Positions 35,257 to 45,795 of a stretch of 64,000 nt of DNA are shown here, one piece after another; positions within the stretch are counted from its first letter, which is position 1; each line of letters begins with the position of its first letter. The position numbers and the translations under genes are program-made. The notes below the pieces were generated by a model. The model was given only the letters and a program-made list of their open reading frames with translations, searched no databases and was not told the origin of the DNA. This DNA is from Sternotherus odoratus (taxonomy: Eukaryota > Chordata > Testudines > Kinosternidae). Location: assembly GCA_032164245.1 (NCBI GenBank), contig JAVMKO010000020.1, forward strand, positions 8,521,206-8,585,205, written 5' to 3'.

Positions 35257-35575
35257 CCACCTTGCCCTCGCAGGAGTCCGCTGGGTCCCGCTGCTGGGAC
35301 GCGACAAGTAGGCGCGGGCGGCGGGAGACCGGCGGGGGAGGGGGGAAGCAGTGTGCAAGGGAGCGTTGGGGGGAAGTTGGGCTGCGGGGCGGGGGGGGGG
35401 AAGCGGTGTGCAAGGGGGTGTGGGGGGGAGGCGGTGCGGCGCGGCGCTGCCCCACAGCGTCTGCGAGGGCTGGGGGCGCATCGCTCCACCTTGCCCTCAC
35501 AGGAGTCGCGTCCCAGCAGCAGGACCCAGTGGACAAACAAGTAGGCGCGGGCGGCGGGAGACCGGCGGGGGGGGG
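35257..35575 (+). repeat. Internal 230-bp duplication with micro-inversion
   Basis: Two copies start at ccaccttgccct (35257 and 35486) and share 'gtaggcgcgggcggcggga' (35308 and 35541). Between these shared blocks, 35279-35305 in copy 1 corresponds to its own reverse complement at 35505-35531 in copy 2, with one or two changes. The flanking bases remain colinear. Confidence 0.85.
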
Positions 35576-35893
35576 GGGGCGGTGTGCAAAGGGGTGGGGG
35601 GGAGGCCAGGCTGGGCGGGGAGGGGGGCAGGAGACTAGGCTGGATGGGGTGGTTGAGGTGTGGGTGCGGGAGGGAAGGAGGTTTGGTGGGGGAGAGGCTG
35701 GGCTGGGTGGGTCAGGCATGGGGGGCAGGAGGCTGGGTTGGGAGGGGGGAGGTGGTTAGCTTCCGTGGGGTGGGCCGGGCCAGGCAGGGGTGGGGGAAGA
35801 AAAGCAGTTAGATGGGAGGCTGGGCGGGGGTAAAGCAACATCTCCCCCTACACTCAGGCTGATAGCGGGAGCTGACTGGGGCAGGCGGCAGGA

Positions 35894-36001
35894 CCCCGGC
35901 TGGCAAGGGGCCAGCGGGGGAAACCCCAAAGCAGTGCAGGGCTAAGCACTCCGCTTGCCACTGCTTTGGGGTTTCCCCCGCTGGCCCCTTGCCAGCTGGG
36001 G
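35894..36001 (+). repeat. 43-bp stem hairpin inside the hAT element
   Basis: Arm 35894-35936 pairs with 35959-36001 at 42 of 43 positions, with a 22-nt loop. The stem contains 'ggcaaggggccagcggggga'. It could be a structural feature of the transposon or a source of small RNA; sequence alone cannot tell. Confidence 0.92.
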
Positions 36002-36129
36002 TCTCAGTTTCCGTTGCCAGCCTGGGCTTCCTGGGGGGGGGGGGGGGGAGAGCGGCCCGCGAAGGACATGTCCAAATGGCCCTTGGCACAAAAAAGGTTC
36101 CCCACCCCTGTATTAGGGAGTGCACCCAG

Positions 36130-36700
36130 GGAAGGCTGTCTCCCCCCAAACAGCCTGGCCCCGCCCCCCATCTGATATCAAACCCACTTCCCGCCCCCTC
36201 AGAGCCCCCAACCCATCCAACCCCCCCTCCCGCTCCTTGTCCCCTGATTGCCCCCTCTGGAGACCCCCCAACTATAACTGCCCCCCCCCAGGATCCCACT
36301 CCCTATCTAAGCCCCCTGCTCTTTGTCCCGACTGCCTCCTCCCGAGACCCCCCACCCTAATCAACCCCCCCCCCGGGACCCCACCCCCGTCCAAGCCCCC
36401 CTGTTCCTTGTCCCCTGACTGCCCCCTCCAGAGACCTCCTGCCCCAACCACCCTCCCAAGACCCCATCCCCTACCTAAGCCCCCTGTTCCTTGTCCCAAC
36501 TGCCTCCTCCGGAGACTCCCCCGCCCCTAATCACCCCCCAGGACCCCACCCTCTATCCAACCCTCCCATCCTCCGACTGCCCCTAGCCGCACCCCTGCTC
36601 CCTGACAGGCCCATTGGAACTCCCACGCTCTACTCAACGCCCCCGTCCCCTGACTGACCCCCGAAACCCTCTGGCCCTTATCCAACCCCCCGGCCCGGCC
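36130..36700 (+). repeat. C-rich minisatellite, about 84-bp period
   Basis: About four to five diverged units share the order: 'cctgttccttgtcccctgac', 'tgccccctcc.gagac', 'cccaccc...aaccaccccc', 'gaccccac.ccc.ta.c.aa'. The units start near 36232, 36318, 36406 and 36486. The repeat abuts the right end of the hAT element. Long frames are artefacts. Confidence 0.75.
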
Positions 36701-39007
36701 CCCTCACCACAGCATCGCTCGGAGCCAGACATGCTACTGTGATGATCCCCCAGAGCACGCTGTGTGTCTGGCACAGAGCCAGATACGCTGTCACGCAGCC
36801 CCCCCCCCCCCCCCCGAGCGTTAGGTTGTGCCTAGGCACACTCGGCACACCCCCTGCGCATGCCTGCGGTTCGCTGCCTCTCCAGCCCCTGCCGCCTACT
36901 GTACTTTCATCGCTGCCGGGTAGGAGTTGGAAAGCCTCATCCGCGTTGCCAACATAGTCGATTAGTCTCTGATTTAATGAAGGAATCGTGTGATTATCAT
37001 CATGTCCATCGGCCATCTTCCTCCCGGAGCCACAGTGCTCCATCTTTAACCTGCCTCGTGACTCGGAGATCGCTGTGCTGACGTGGCGGGCAGAGAGGTG
37101 GCTGGGTCATTACGCCCCGTGGTGTAGTGAGGTTACAGGCCACCAGTCGTCCTCCTTGACTGGCGCGGCTATAAATACTTGTTCTTTTCCCCTTTTGGTT
37201 TCGGAGCCTCAGATACGGGCTTCCTCTCTGCGCATCTGTAATTCACTAATCGTTACGCGTGAGTCGCATCCTCCTCTGTGCCCAGTCCGTGGAAATGTTG
37301 CTCTGTTCTAGCCCCCTGCTTTTATAGTCTTGCAGTCCTCGGTTCGGTCCTTGGTGCCATTCAAAATGGCAGTCAGTGGATACCTGTCTTAGCCTGGGCC
37401 TATTCGTGGGGCTGAAGATATTCATATGCCTTGAGCTCTCTCTCTGCAGTGGGACACATTTCTTCCTCACTTAAGCCCATATTTCTCCCTACCCCAAGCT
37501 CAGACAGGAGCTTTGCCAAGGTGAGGGCCAGTTTTATAGCTGGGGAGAAGAAAAAATTTCTCCCTTCTTTCCATAGTTGATAGTGCAACCTTAATTCTTC
37601 AGTAGCCTCCTGCAGATGCTGTGCAGTGGCCGAGTGAGTTCACATAAGGGCAGACCCCCTGACCTACCAGCCAGTCATCACCCCACACCCAAATCTGATG
37701 GACTTTGGGAACTCCCTCCTCCCTGCAAAAAAGAGTTAGTGATCTTACAGGGGTGTTGGACATGGACTTTATGGGGACACTGGCCCCCTCCCCCCGAGAC
37801 CACAGAGCAAGCAAATTTTAACTTGGAAGGGCAGTTACAGTCAAGAAAGTGCGTCAGTAAAAACAACACTGTTTGAATCCAGTCAATCGCTAATTCCATC
37901 CTAAGTAATTTATCTGATGGGGAAGTGAAGTAAATATGATCTGTCTCTTCTCTCTCTGACCTCTCTTTTCCAGTGTACAGATGGGGATTTGAAGCACAGA
38001 GGTCATGCTGCATTGTCCGTTGTTTGAGGTGTTTATAAGACTCTGTGTATTCTCCCACTTCAAAACACACACTCACCCCTTTCTAGGAGCAAGAAGGGGA
38101 TAAGTGGGTCGTTTCCAATTTCTTAGTCTCTGGCCCTAAACTCTCTGGGCATCGTGATCTATGAAATCACAGGAGGCATTTATTACAAAAACAAAACTAC
38201 CCCAGGTAGTAGACAAAGATGTCTCCACACACCTTGAGTTCCCGCTTTGTCTCTGTCTTTTACCAGGGATCATGTCCTGTCTGGAATTCTGTCCAGAACA
38301 CACAGACATCTAGCGACTGAATGCTGTATCGTGAAGGTGCATCAAAGAGAGCCAGGGTTAAAGCGTGGGTTCTTTAAATAAGTGTGTGTGTGTGTGTCTA
38401 TGCCAGAGCTAGGAGAAGAAGCAACTGAGATAAGTGTATTGAAGCATATTTCTTATTAAATACAGAAAGTGGGAATAGAGCTATTGGAAAATGGAGCTCA
38501 TTTGTCATCCTCTCGTGGATGACACCGAGATGTTTTGTTTTATTACTTTTGGAAAGGGACCACGCTGTGCAACATAAATAAAATTTGACTCACAAGATGG
38601 CAGGGTGGGCGTTTGCTTTTGAATACAAGCGTCTCACCACAAACTTGCATGGGAATAAAACTCCTACTGAGAAACAGGAAGTAAGGAAGGATGAAGCGTG
38701 GCTGCATCTCTTAGTAGTGTGGGTAATCTAACTATTCCCACTGTGCTACAATGAACTCTGGGGCTATCTGTGAAAAGCAGACTTTTTCTGGATCCTATTT
38801 TGGACTCCTAATGTTATTGTTGGTAGAGCTTCAACCACTCTCCTGTTTTAATATTTCCGGTTGGTCGGAGAGAGAACATGTCGCCTGAGAGACCGGCTTC
38901 TTTGAACTATGTCAGGGAGCAGCCGGTCCATTTCCCTACATCGTTGACTTTTATGAGGGCCATGACGTGGTATTTGTCAGCAGCGTTTGGGGTCTGAGAG
39001 TTAAGTT
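36701..39007. other. CpG-rich then AT-rich unique sequence
   Basis: The first 600 bp are CpG-rich with a poly-C run at about 36799-36816. A minus-strand frame at 36678-37043 starts MEHCGSGRKMADGHDDN; I do not recognise it and it shares the region with a C-rich tract. A TG microsatellite lies at 38384-38398. The rest is unique. Confidence 0.4.
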
Positions 39008-39220
39008 CTGAATAGCTTAAAATTTAAATAGAAGCTAGGACAGAGGAAGGATTGGTATCCCCACTATAGAGATGAGAAACTGAGGCAGAGGGACATCTGT
39101 GGTAGAGCCAGGGATTTAAGATGTCAAGTTCTACTGCAGTACCTTAACTTACGCAATCAAAGCAACCAGAGTGGGCACATCCAAGGAAATCTAAAATGGA
39201 AGAAAACTATTGCAGTAACA
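39008..39220 (-). repeat. Inverted copy of the 29.4-kb repeat
   Basis: The reverse complement aligns with 29386-29600 over its whole length at roughly 80-85% identity by eye, including non-MIR flanking sequence ('gtgcccactctggttgcttt'). Confidence 0.8.
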
Positions 39221-39497
39221 AATCTTCAGAAATGCCTTAAAAACACAAACTTCCCTGTAAGGGAATCTCCCATCTTAACTCTAAACTCCACGGGAAGGGG
39301 CAGTTTGATGAAGCTGAATGGGATCCAATTCCTTCTTCCCTATTCCATTCCAGAGACATACATGAATGTAATGAGTAAAATCTGCTTTTGGGCTTCCCAT
39401 CTCTTTTGCAGATCGGCAAGCAGAGCACTCCGCATTTATTACATTGGCTAAAGTGGTGTCCCGTGGAAAAAAAAAAATAAAAAATAAATGGAGATAT

Positions 39498-39706
39498 ACC
39501 AATCTCCTAGAACTGGAAAGACCTTGAAGGTCATCGAGTCCAGTCCCCTGCCTACACTAGCAGGATCCGCCTGCCTACACTAGCAGGATTGAGTACTGTC
39601 CCCTGACAGATTTTTTGCCCCAGATCCCTAAATGGCCCCCTCAAGGATTGAACTCACAACCCTGGGTTTAGCAGGCCAATGCTCAAACCACTGAGCTATC
39701 CCCCCA
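39498..39706 (-). mobile_element. Turtle tRNA/CR1 SINE with internal duplication
   Basis: Reverse-oriented head ('aaaccactgagctatccccc', 'ggattgaactcacaaccctg') and CR1 tail ('atctcctagaactggaaaga'). The middle has a tandem duplication of about 24 bp, with 'cctacactagcaggat' at 39552 and again at 39574. Confidence 0.85.
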
Positions 39707-39712
39707 CCCCCC

Positions 39713-40475
39713 ATTTCCCTTTCCAGATTCACAGGGATATGACCTGCCAACCTGGAATTAGCTACCAAGGTAGAGGGCTTGCGTTAGGTGACGCAGGTGG
39801 CCAGGCCTGTAATTAATCCATAGACTTTTTTCCTCTGGACCCATGCCGGCAATCTCCACTGAAACTAATATGGGAGCAAGAGCTGCATTGGAAAATGTGT
39901 TCACGGTACTGTCAACCACGGCCAGTCCAGGAGTTAACATCCCCACCCCTAGCATTAAAATAATAATCTAGTCTGTTTCTTGACTGTTTGTATGAAGATA
40001 TTTACTAAACTATTTCAAAATGATCATCGATATCAGTCATCTGCTGCCGTATTTTTTGTCCTGGACTGTATCCTTTTCCAAGTGTACCACCGTGTATCTT
40101 TTGAATTTGGCCATAATAAATATGTCTGTTGTCTGTGTGAGGGTAAATTCAAGCCCAATTATAACATCAGATATAGTCTGCTGTCTGAGGCGAGACTGGT
40201 AGCAGCGACAGCTACCTTAGGATGGAAGTGAGCTTGCGCCTACCTTCTGACATACTTATGCTGGCTGCATTTCTAGCTAAATAATGTGTTTACGCTGCTA
40301 TGTTTTATTTATTCTCATGGATTCTGTTAACAGCAAAATGTTTTCCCCTTATTCTGTCCGTTGCAGCGTATAGCCAATAACACAACACCAGAAGGCTGGA
40401 AATTATATAAGCGGTCAGTTTAAAGCCGATGGCAAAGTACTTCCGGCACCGAACCTCTGAATGGACAGTGCAATG
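39713..40475. other. No recognised feature
   Basis: Unique AT-rich sequence. Short frames at 39980-40231 and 40305-40643 have no support. Confidence 0.45.
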
Positions 40476-40477
40476 TA

Positions 40478-40780
40478 CAGTAGACTCTCGATTATCCAGG
40501 ATTAGGTTAACCAGATTGTGGATTAACCAGGATGTCAAAAAAAATACACCTAACTCGCATGGCCAGCTTTGGCTTTGTTGCCACCCCAAGCGCACACACA
40601 CAAAACCCCCCACCAGGGCACAGGGGAGCCAGTGAACCAACACCTCTTTCCCCTAGCGCAGGGCGGCTGGTGAACCAACACACCCCTCCTCCCATATTTC
40701 CTGTGGATAGTGATTATCCAGGATTTTATTAACCAGCATTAATTTTTTCCCTGTCATCCTGGATGATCGAGAGTCTACTG
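40478..40780. mobile_element. pogo/Tigger-like (Tc1-mariner) MITE
   Basis: The 303-bp element has 24-bp inverted ends beginning cagtagactctcgattatcc, matching at 23 of 24 positions, and is flanked by TA at 40476-40477 and 40781-40782. TA duplication and a CAGTAGA...CTCGATTATCC terminus are typical of pogo/Tigger elements. No transposase is encoded. Confidence 0.9.
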
Positions 40781-41007
40781 TATAACCAGCTTTTAATTTG
40801 GAGTTGTTTTTTTAATTATTCGGGTTAACTATTTCCATACCCTCATTAAGATGGAGTGTTTTTTAAAGGGAAAAAAAAAGTACTAGTACTGTAAAGCAAA
40901 GACTGAACTTAAATTTGTTATATGTGTACATTTCCCAGACTATAACCAGTACACACACTTAATGATGTATATCTAGTGTTATTAATTCATGCCAGTCATA
41001 GGGCTTG

Positions 41008-41694
41008 TGTAAGCGGCGCGACTCACCCCGTGGCACCTCCCACTGGTCGTCCGGGAATTAGCTCACTCCGGCATCCGGAGCGCTCTCTGCAGTCCGTAGG
41101 TGCGCCTGCACTGGCCCCGTGTCCCTCCCTGGACCCGGGGGCCCTCTTCCCTAGGGTGCTGCAACCCAGCCGTAAACCCCCCCCCCCCAGTCTCAGGGTC
41201 TCCCCTCCCTGGGGAACCCCCACCCTCTATCCCCACCTTGCCTCAGGCTAGGCAGCTGCCAGTCACCACTTGCCCCCATTCTCTGGGGCAGACTGCAGCA
41301 TCATTGCCATTCATCACCGGCAAGGGGGGTTGGCCTGCTGCCTCTGCAGCTACTTATGGGCTGCCCCCTGTTGCCTTGTTGGGCCATCCCCTAGGCCCTG
41401 CAGCCTGGGGGTTTCCAGGCCAGAGCTTCCGAGCACCTCTTGCCTCAGCCCAGCCCTGCTTCACTCTGAGTACCCTGTCAGGCTTCCCCAGCATCCAGGC
41501 CTGTCTGTCTCTCTCAGGCCCCTGCTTTCTCAGCTCTTTTATAAGGGCCTGCTGGTCTGTTTGGGGCGTGGCGACCCAGCTGAGCCTGCTTTCCCAATCA
41601 GCCTGGGCTTTGCACTTGCAGCCCCAGCCTTCTCCCAGAGCTGACTTTAACCCTTTCTGGCTGGGCCAGCTGTAGCTGTAGCCACCCTGCTACC
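41008..41694 (+). mobile_element. Solo LTR (family A), second copy
   Basis: This 687-bp copy of the 13.0-kb LTR begins tgtaagcggcg and ends ccctgctacc, where the final CA has become CC. The 5-bp duplication gcttg is exact (41003-41007 and 41695-41699). A good TATA-like block, cttttataag, lies at 41536-41545. It is solo and has no internal region. Frames of 91-191 codons inside it are artefacts. Confidence 0.85.
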
Positions 41695-41699
41695 GCTTG

Positions 41700-42516
41700 A
41701 CAATTGCACTTTCCCATTTGCTAATGATGAGTTTGAAGCTTTTGGGGATGAGTTGCTTCACTTTCTGCAGAATTGAAGCTTTCATTTGAGGGTGGGATGT
41801 TTCTAGTCCCAGTCACAAAGACAGATAGAATCCACATAGTGTCTATGAGTCTGTGTCCAGACAACCTGAAACAATAGCTCGGTATTAGAGGTTTGGGCTC
41901 TCACAATCATCTCAAAGGGATGTTTGGTTAACTGTTCCCTCATAAACCTCTAAAGAAGCAATCCCCACGAGGTGAGGATTCAGAAGAGGCAGGATCACGA
42001 CACCCCAAGCACTGGCCAGCAGAGCCGGTGAGCATTTGGGAAAAGTATGCCGCATCCTCCTTAGGGAATGTAGCAGTAGGCACGTATAAGCCCTTAGGAA
42101 TTCCTGCAGTTTAAATAATGTAGTTAAAGTGTTGTAAACATCTTTACCCCATGTTGCAAAAGGATAGTAATGTAATGTCTCAGCATAATTGCTCTAGACT
42201 TGAGTAGGTTTTGGGCCTGACTTCATTATATTTTTTCAGTGAGATATTGCAATGAAAATTGGGGAATATTTTCTCTTCCTGCACCTCAACTGTGAACTTT
42301 AATGGCTTCTCACTGTGGCTAGGACATGTTTGTAACCTTTTCATCTTGTTTTGGAGTCTTCTCCTTATGTAATTCTGAATCGGATGTTAATTCGTTGTTA
42401 CAAAATAAAAGGTGATTTTTTTTAAAAAAAAATCTGGAAACAGCTACATCTCTTATTTGAGCTGGGTACACCCAGAAGTTCATGTTACCGTTTCAACTTG
42501 AATTATTTTTACTGGC
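41700..42516. other. No recognised feature
   Basis: Unique sequence. An aaaataaaagg block followed by an A-rich run at 42403-42432 resembles a polyadenylation end, but no upstream gene is evident. Confidence 0.4.
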
Positions 42517-43255
42517 TGTTGTCAGTAGCTACCGGTGTGGTGCTCTGCTCTCGATCGATGATATCCGTCGTCTGCGTGCGTGTTCCCTCCGTGCGCTGCC
42601 CCGGCTCTGCGCGGATAGCGACGCGGCCAACCCCGAGAGAACCCCCCATGACCCCAGGCTCTAGTAAGGTACGAAGGCACCCGCCCCGGCCAGGTTTATT
42701 GTCAAACGAAGCACAGTAATAGTTTCCCATAGACTCTACGAGACATACTATGAATTTGTGCCCCCTGACAATGACCAGCTCAGTCAGTGGTGGGACTTCC
42801 GACTGCCCCCTGGGCCAGACAAAGTCACCGCCCCATGGCTGTATTCTCATACATGGGTACAAACAAGTTACACATCTTTGCTGACGTTCTGAGGTGCAGT
42901 CCCTCCATGCGGTAAGGTACGTCTCCTCTCCATAGTAAGGTGCCGCCTCTCACCTCGTACATGTTGGTTCCAGCAAAACAACTCTACCATATTACCCTTG
43001 TGCCCCTGTCTTTAGGATGGGTTGGCTTGTTCCTTGTTATCCGTATGGAATGTACAAATGTTCTGGTACCTCAGAGGTTTGGGTACTTTTGCACCATCAG
43101 CTCTTTCCTTGCCAGCTTCTGTGAGCAGGGCCTGTCCCTCCCTCACAGCCTAACTTTGCTTTATGTTTGCAAAGTCTTGACCATTACTTTAGCCCGGGCC
43201 TTTAGCTTAGGCCTCTGATACCAGGGTTCCTGTTTCAGGGCCTCATCTTACTACA
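42517..43255 (-). mobile_element. Solo LTR (family B)
   Basis: On the minus strand the 739-bp element starts TGTAGTAAGATG and ends TACTGACAACA. A polyadenylation signal AATAAA lies at 42692-42697 (read tttatt on the plus strand). The flanks ctggc (42512-42516) and ctgac (43256-43260) form a 5-bp duplication with one change. I recall similar LTRs as common in turtles. It is unrelated to family A. The 117-codon minus frame inside it is not a gene. Confidence 0.75.
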
Positions 43256-43487
43256 CTGACGTTCAATATTTCTCTAAATGAGGTGAAAGGAGCCTCGTCC
43301 GGTGATCTGCAGAATACAATCATTTGAGAACCAGGTAGCTGAAGACTGGGCCATTGCACAGAGCATGTTCTCAACTTAGTGCAAGTTCCGGTCATTTAAG
43401 CACTTTTATACTGTCGTCATTGCATCCACACTAGATGGCTATACTGGCAAAACCCTCTTAGTGTAAATGAGCCCTTAGTCAGGGTCT

Positions 43488-43765
43488 GTCCACACTAGAG
43501 CTGGACGGTGCAACTTCCAGACAGAGGAGAGACACCTGACTAGCTCTGTTCTAGCCAGTGCACTAAAAAGAGAAATGTAGCCATAGCAGGGCCAGCCACT
43601 CCAAGTATGATCCAGTCAGAGACCAAAAGTACATATTCAGGGCAACAGCCCCTCGCACCACCACGGCTGCACTTCTATTTTCAGCCTGCTGTCTTAATCG
43701 GAGCTAGTGCAGGTATGTCTCGAGCCGGAATGTACACGTTCCGGCTCTAGTACAGACGTACCTTC
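43488..43765. mobile_element. MITE with 'gtc(t)acact' ends
   Basis: The left end 'agggtctgtccacactagag' and right end 'ctagtacagacgtaccttc' are inverted relatives. The right end holds a 9-bp perfect stem, gagccggaa...ttccggctc (43718-43745). TTA precedes the left end (43485-43487), but no matching TTA was found on the right. Confidence 0.55.
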
Positions 43766-43971
43766 AGCGGCCAGCCAAGTGAAGAACCGACAGCTGCTCT
43801 CTTTATAACATAGATCACGCAAAAAGAAATCTAATACGCTGCCTTTAGAGACATTAAAACCAGGAGCAAAACAAACATGAAAAGGGAAACCTCAAAGTTT
43901 TCTAAAGGCCCATGAGGAACTCTCTCTCACAATGTGTATGTCACAATGTGTACTATGAAGGAGCGAAGAAT

Positions 43972-44042
43972 CAGAGTGGTAGCCGTGTTAGTCTGGAATA
44001 GCAGAGGTAACAGAGTCCTGTGGCACCTTAAAGACTAACTAT
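43972..44042 (-). repeat. Penelope-like element 3' fragment, interrupted
   Basis: The plus strand reads 'cagagtggtagccgtgttag' and 'ctgtggcaccttaaagacta', the same family as 29.0 kb. It stops at 'agactaact', where the LTR-type sequence starts. The missing remainder was not found downstream. Confidence 0.7.
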
Positions 44043-45250
44043 TCTACGCCGGGTAGAGTCAAGCACAGACGTTTATTACGCACGGCGCTGGCGGAGTGTC
44101 GCTTTGCTTATCATGCTCAGAGACACTGTAGAACAATTAATTACAATAGGTTATATATGGTGCTCATTGGGCATAGAGGGGAAACGGGGATGGTTTTTTC
44201 CATGCCCCGGGATGGGTTCCAGCGGCGAGACAAGGCCAGCACAGTAAGCCGATGGTCACTCTAAAAGATTACATAATGATTCCGCCCATGACCCGAATTA
44301 ATTAACATATCGCTGACACATAGGTAATTACTCCCAAACTCTATTCAAGTGTATAGGTTAAATCCTAATTCTCGGATGCAGGACAATGAGGTAGCAGCTC
44401 TCCGGGGTGATCCACAGGTGCATTCCTGGAGATTTAAAGCGAGAAGGTAGTCATTAGTTCTTAACAATAACAATTGCTTATACCTTTACCCTTGCATTCT
44501 GTGGGCTAGGACTAGCGGTCGTCCGGGAGGGGAGGGCGTCATAACTCATGTCAATCCTATCAGGCCTCCCCCCAAACTCCGCCTGGGATCTGAGGGGTAT
44601 CGGACCACTATCTCCTCCCCGCATTAGGGAGTTAACTTTGAGGCCTTTCTCGGCGTCTCTAACTCACAATACGGACGCCCTTTGACGTTTGGAGTTGCGC
44701 CGACTCCGCTCGCTGACCTGAAACACGCACAAGGTTATCTGCTTACCCCAGCTTTTTCATAGCCAGGTATTGTTCTTCCGTTAGTGGGCTCTCGTGCCCA
44801 GGCCAAACTGTGAACTCTGGGCCCACGTGAAAGGTTCTTAGCGGAAAGTGCAGTTAACATCTTACATCCACAGCAAATGGATTGGGGGCCCTTCAGATGA
44901 CATACCCATGAACCCTGGCTAAGGGTACATCGAGGTACAGTTAGGGCAGGGGTAGGTATACGTGCAGTAGCTTCAATCCAGAGAGCGCAGGCAACAATGG
45001 AGCGTAGATCCAGGGGTATGGACTCACCATCCCAGTACAAGCGCACTGAGGACCCTGGCTAGGTATTGAGGTTGCTAACCTGCAAGGGAACCCCCGATTG
45101 CTACATCTTCGCTACAGCCGTTACCTGTGCCGTGTAAATTAAAGCTGGATTGGGTCCGCCGACCTGCGCCCGCAACCATTACACCCTAAAATCAGCGCTG
45201 TGGCTGTACCGTCTATTACGTACGCCATATGACACATTTTAGAGGTTGGG
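44043..45250 (-). mobile_element. LTR-element fragment, probable endogenous retrovirus
   Basis: On the minus strand a TATA-like block (catatataac, near 44151-44161) is followed about 80 bp later by aataaacgtctg (44072-44077 signal), the usual spacing of an LTR promoter and polyadenylation site. A 103-codon frame (44735-45046, minus) lies upstream; I do not recognise it. No polymerase or envelope motif is visible, and the outer terminus lacks a clean CA. The unresolved ends limit confidence. Confidence 0.4.
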
Positions 45251-45795
45251 TTGTGGCGTGACCTAGCACTGTGGGGGGAGAGGGGACGGTAGAGGTGGGT
45301 CCGTCTCTCCTATGGGAGGGGAAGGTGAGGCCACCGGCTGCACAAACCTAGGGCTCTGCTGTGGGGCCGTTGCCTCACCCTCTCGCAGGCTTCTTGTGCC
45401 AAGCCAGCCCCACCTTTTGGCTGCTTGGGAAGAGACGGAGGCTACGCTATGGGTGCAGGGGGCTCAGACTGGCCCCGAGGAACGCCGCTGAAAGCGACAT
45501 AGCCGGGGCTCCCCGAGAAGCAGGAGGCAGACGGCCAGGCACCCGGACCCTACGGCACTCTTAGTAACAACTGGCGCCGCCTTCGCCGGGGCTGGGGGCA
45601 AGGAGGCTGTAGCCTTTGTCGATGTGGGGGGTGGTCAGCGGGCCATGCTCCTCACTGTTTAACACGGGTGTAGTTTAGGGGACAGTAGATAGCGTTACCG
45701 TACCCCCCTCAGAGAGCTGATACCCACTGCAAAGGCTTGCAGGTGGAGGGGTCAATTCTGCCCCCTGCTCCCCCAAACTATACGTATGTTAAGAA
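45251..45795. other. GC-rich unique sequence
   Basis: CpG-rich stretch between the LTR-like fragment and the minisatellite. The 67-codon frame at 45361-45564 is unsupported. It may still be part of the LTR element's interior. Confidence 0.35.

Larger units (their letters stand above)
35108..36110. mobile_element. hAT-superfamily element, 1.0 kb, non-autonomous
   Basis: Perfect 16-bp inverted ends (caggggtggggaacct at 35108, its complement ending at 36110) are flanked by cattaggg (35100-35107) and tattaggg (36111-36118), an 8-bp duplication with one change. The interior is very GC-rich and encodes no transposase. It holds a 230-bp direct duplication (35257 and 35486 copies of ccaccttgccctc), a local inversion and a long hairpin, described as separate entries. 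Frames of up to 226 codons on both strands arise from this composition. Confidence 0.92.

Noticed and set aside
34840..35841. Frames of 163-226 codons on both strands
   Set aside because: All lie in the GC-rich interior of a hAT element with intact inverted ends and target duplication. No transposase motif is present.
36678..37043. Minus frame beginning MEHCGSGRKMADGHDDN as a possible gene
   Set aside because: I do not recognise the sequence. The frame crosses a poly-C tract and has no splice context, so it stays unannotated as a gene.
16513..39706. tRNA genes at the SINE heads (16.6, 27.7, 30.7, 39.6 kb)
   Set aside because: A and B boxes are present but the acceptor stem and a normal anticodon arm are not. 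These heads continue into SINE bodies.
44735..45046. 103-codon minus frame as a retroviral gene
   Set aside because: It lies in an LTR-element fragment, but I see no polymerase, protease or envelope motif, so no gene was assigned.
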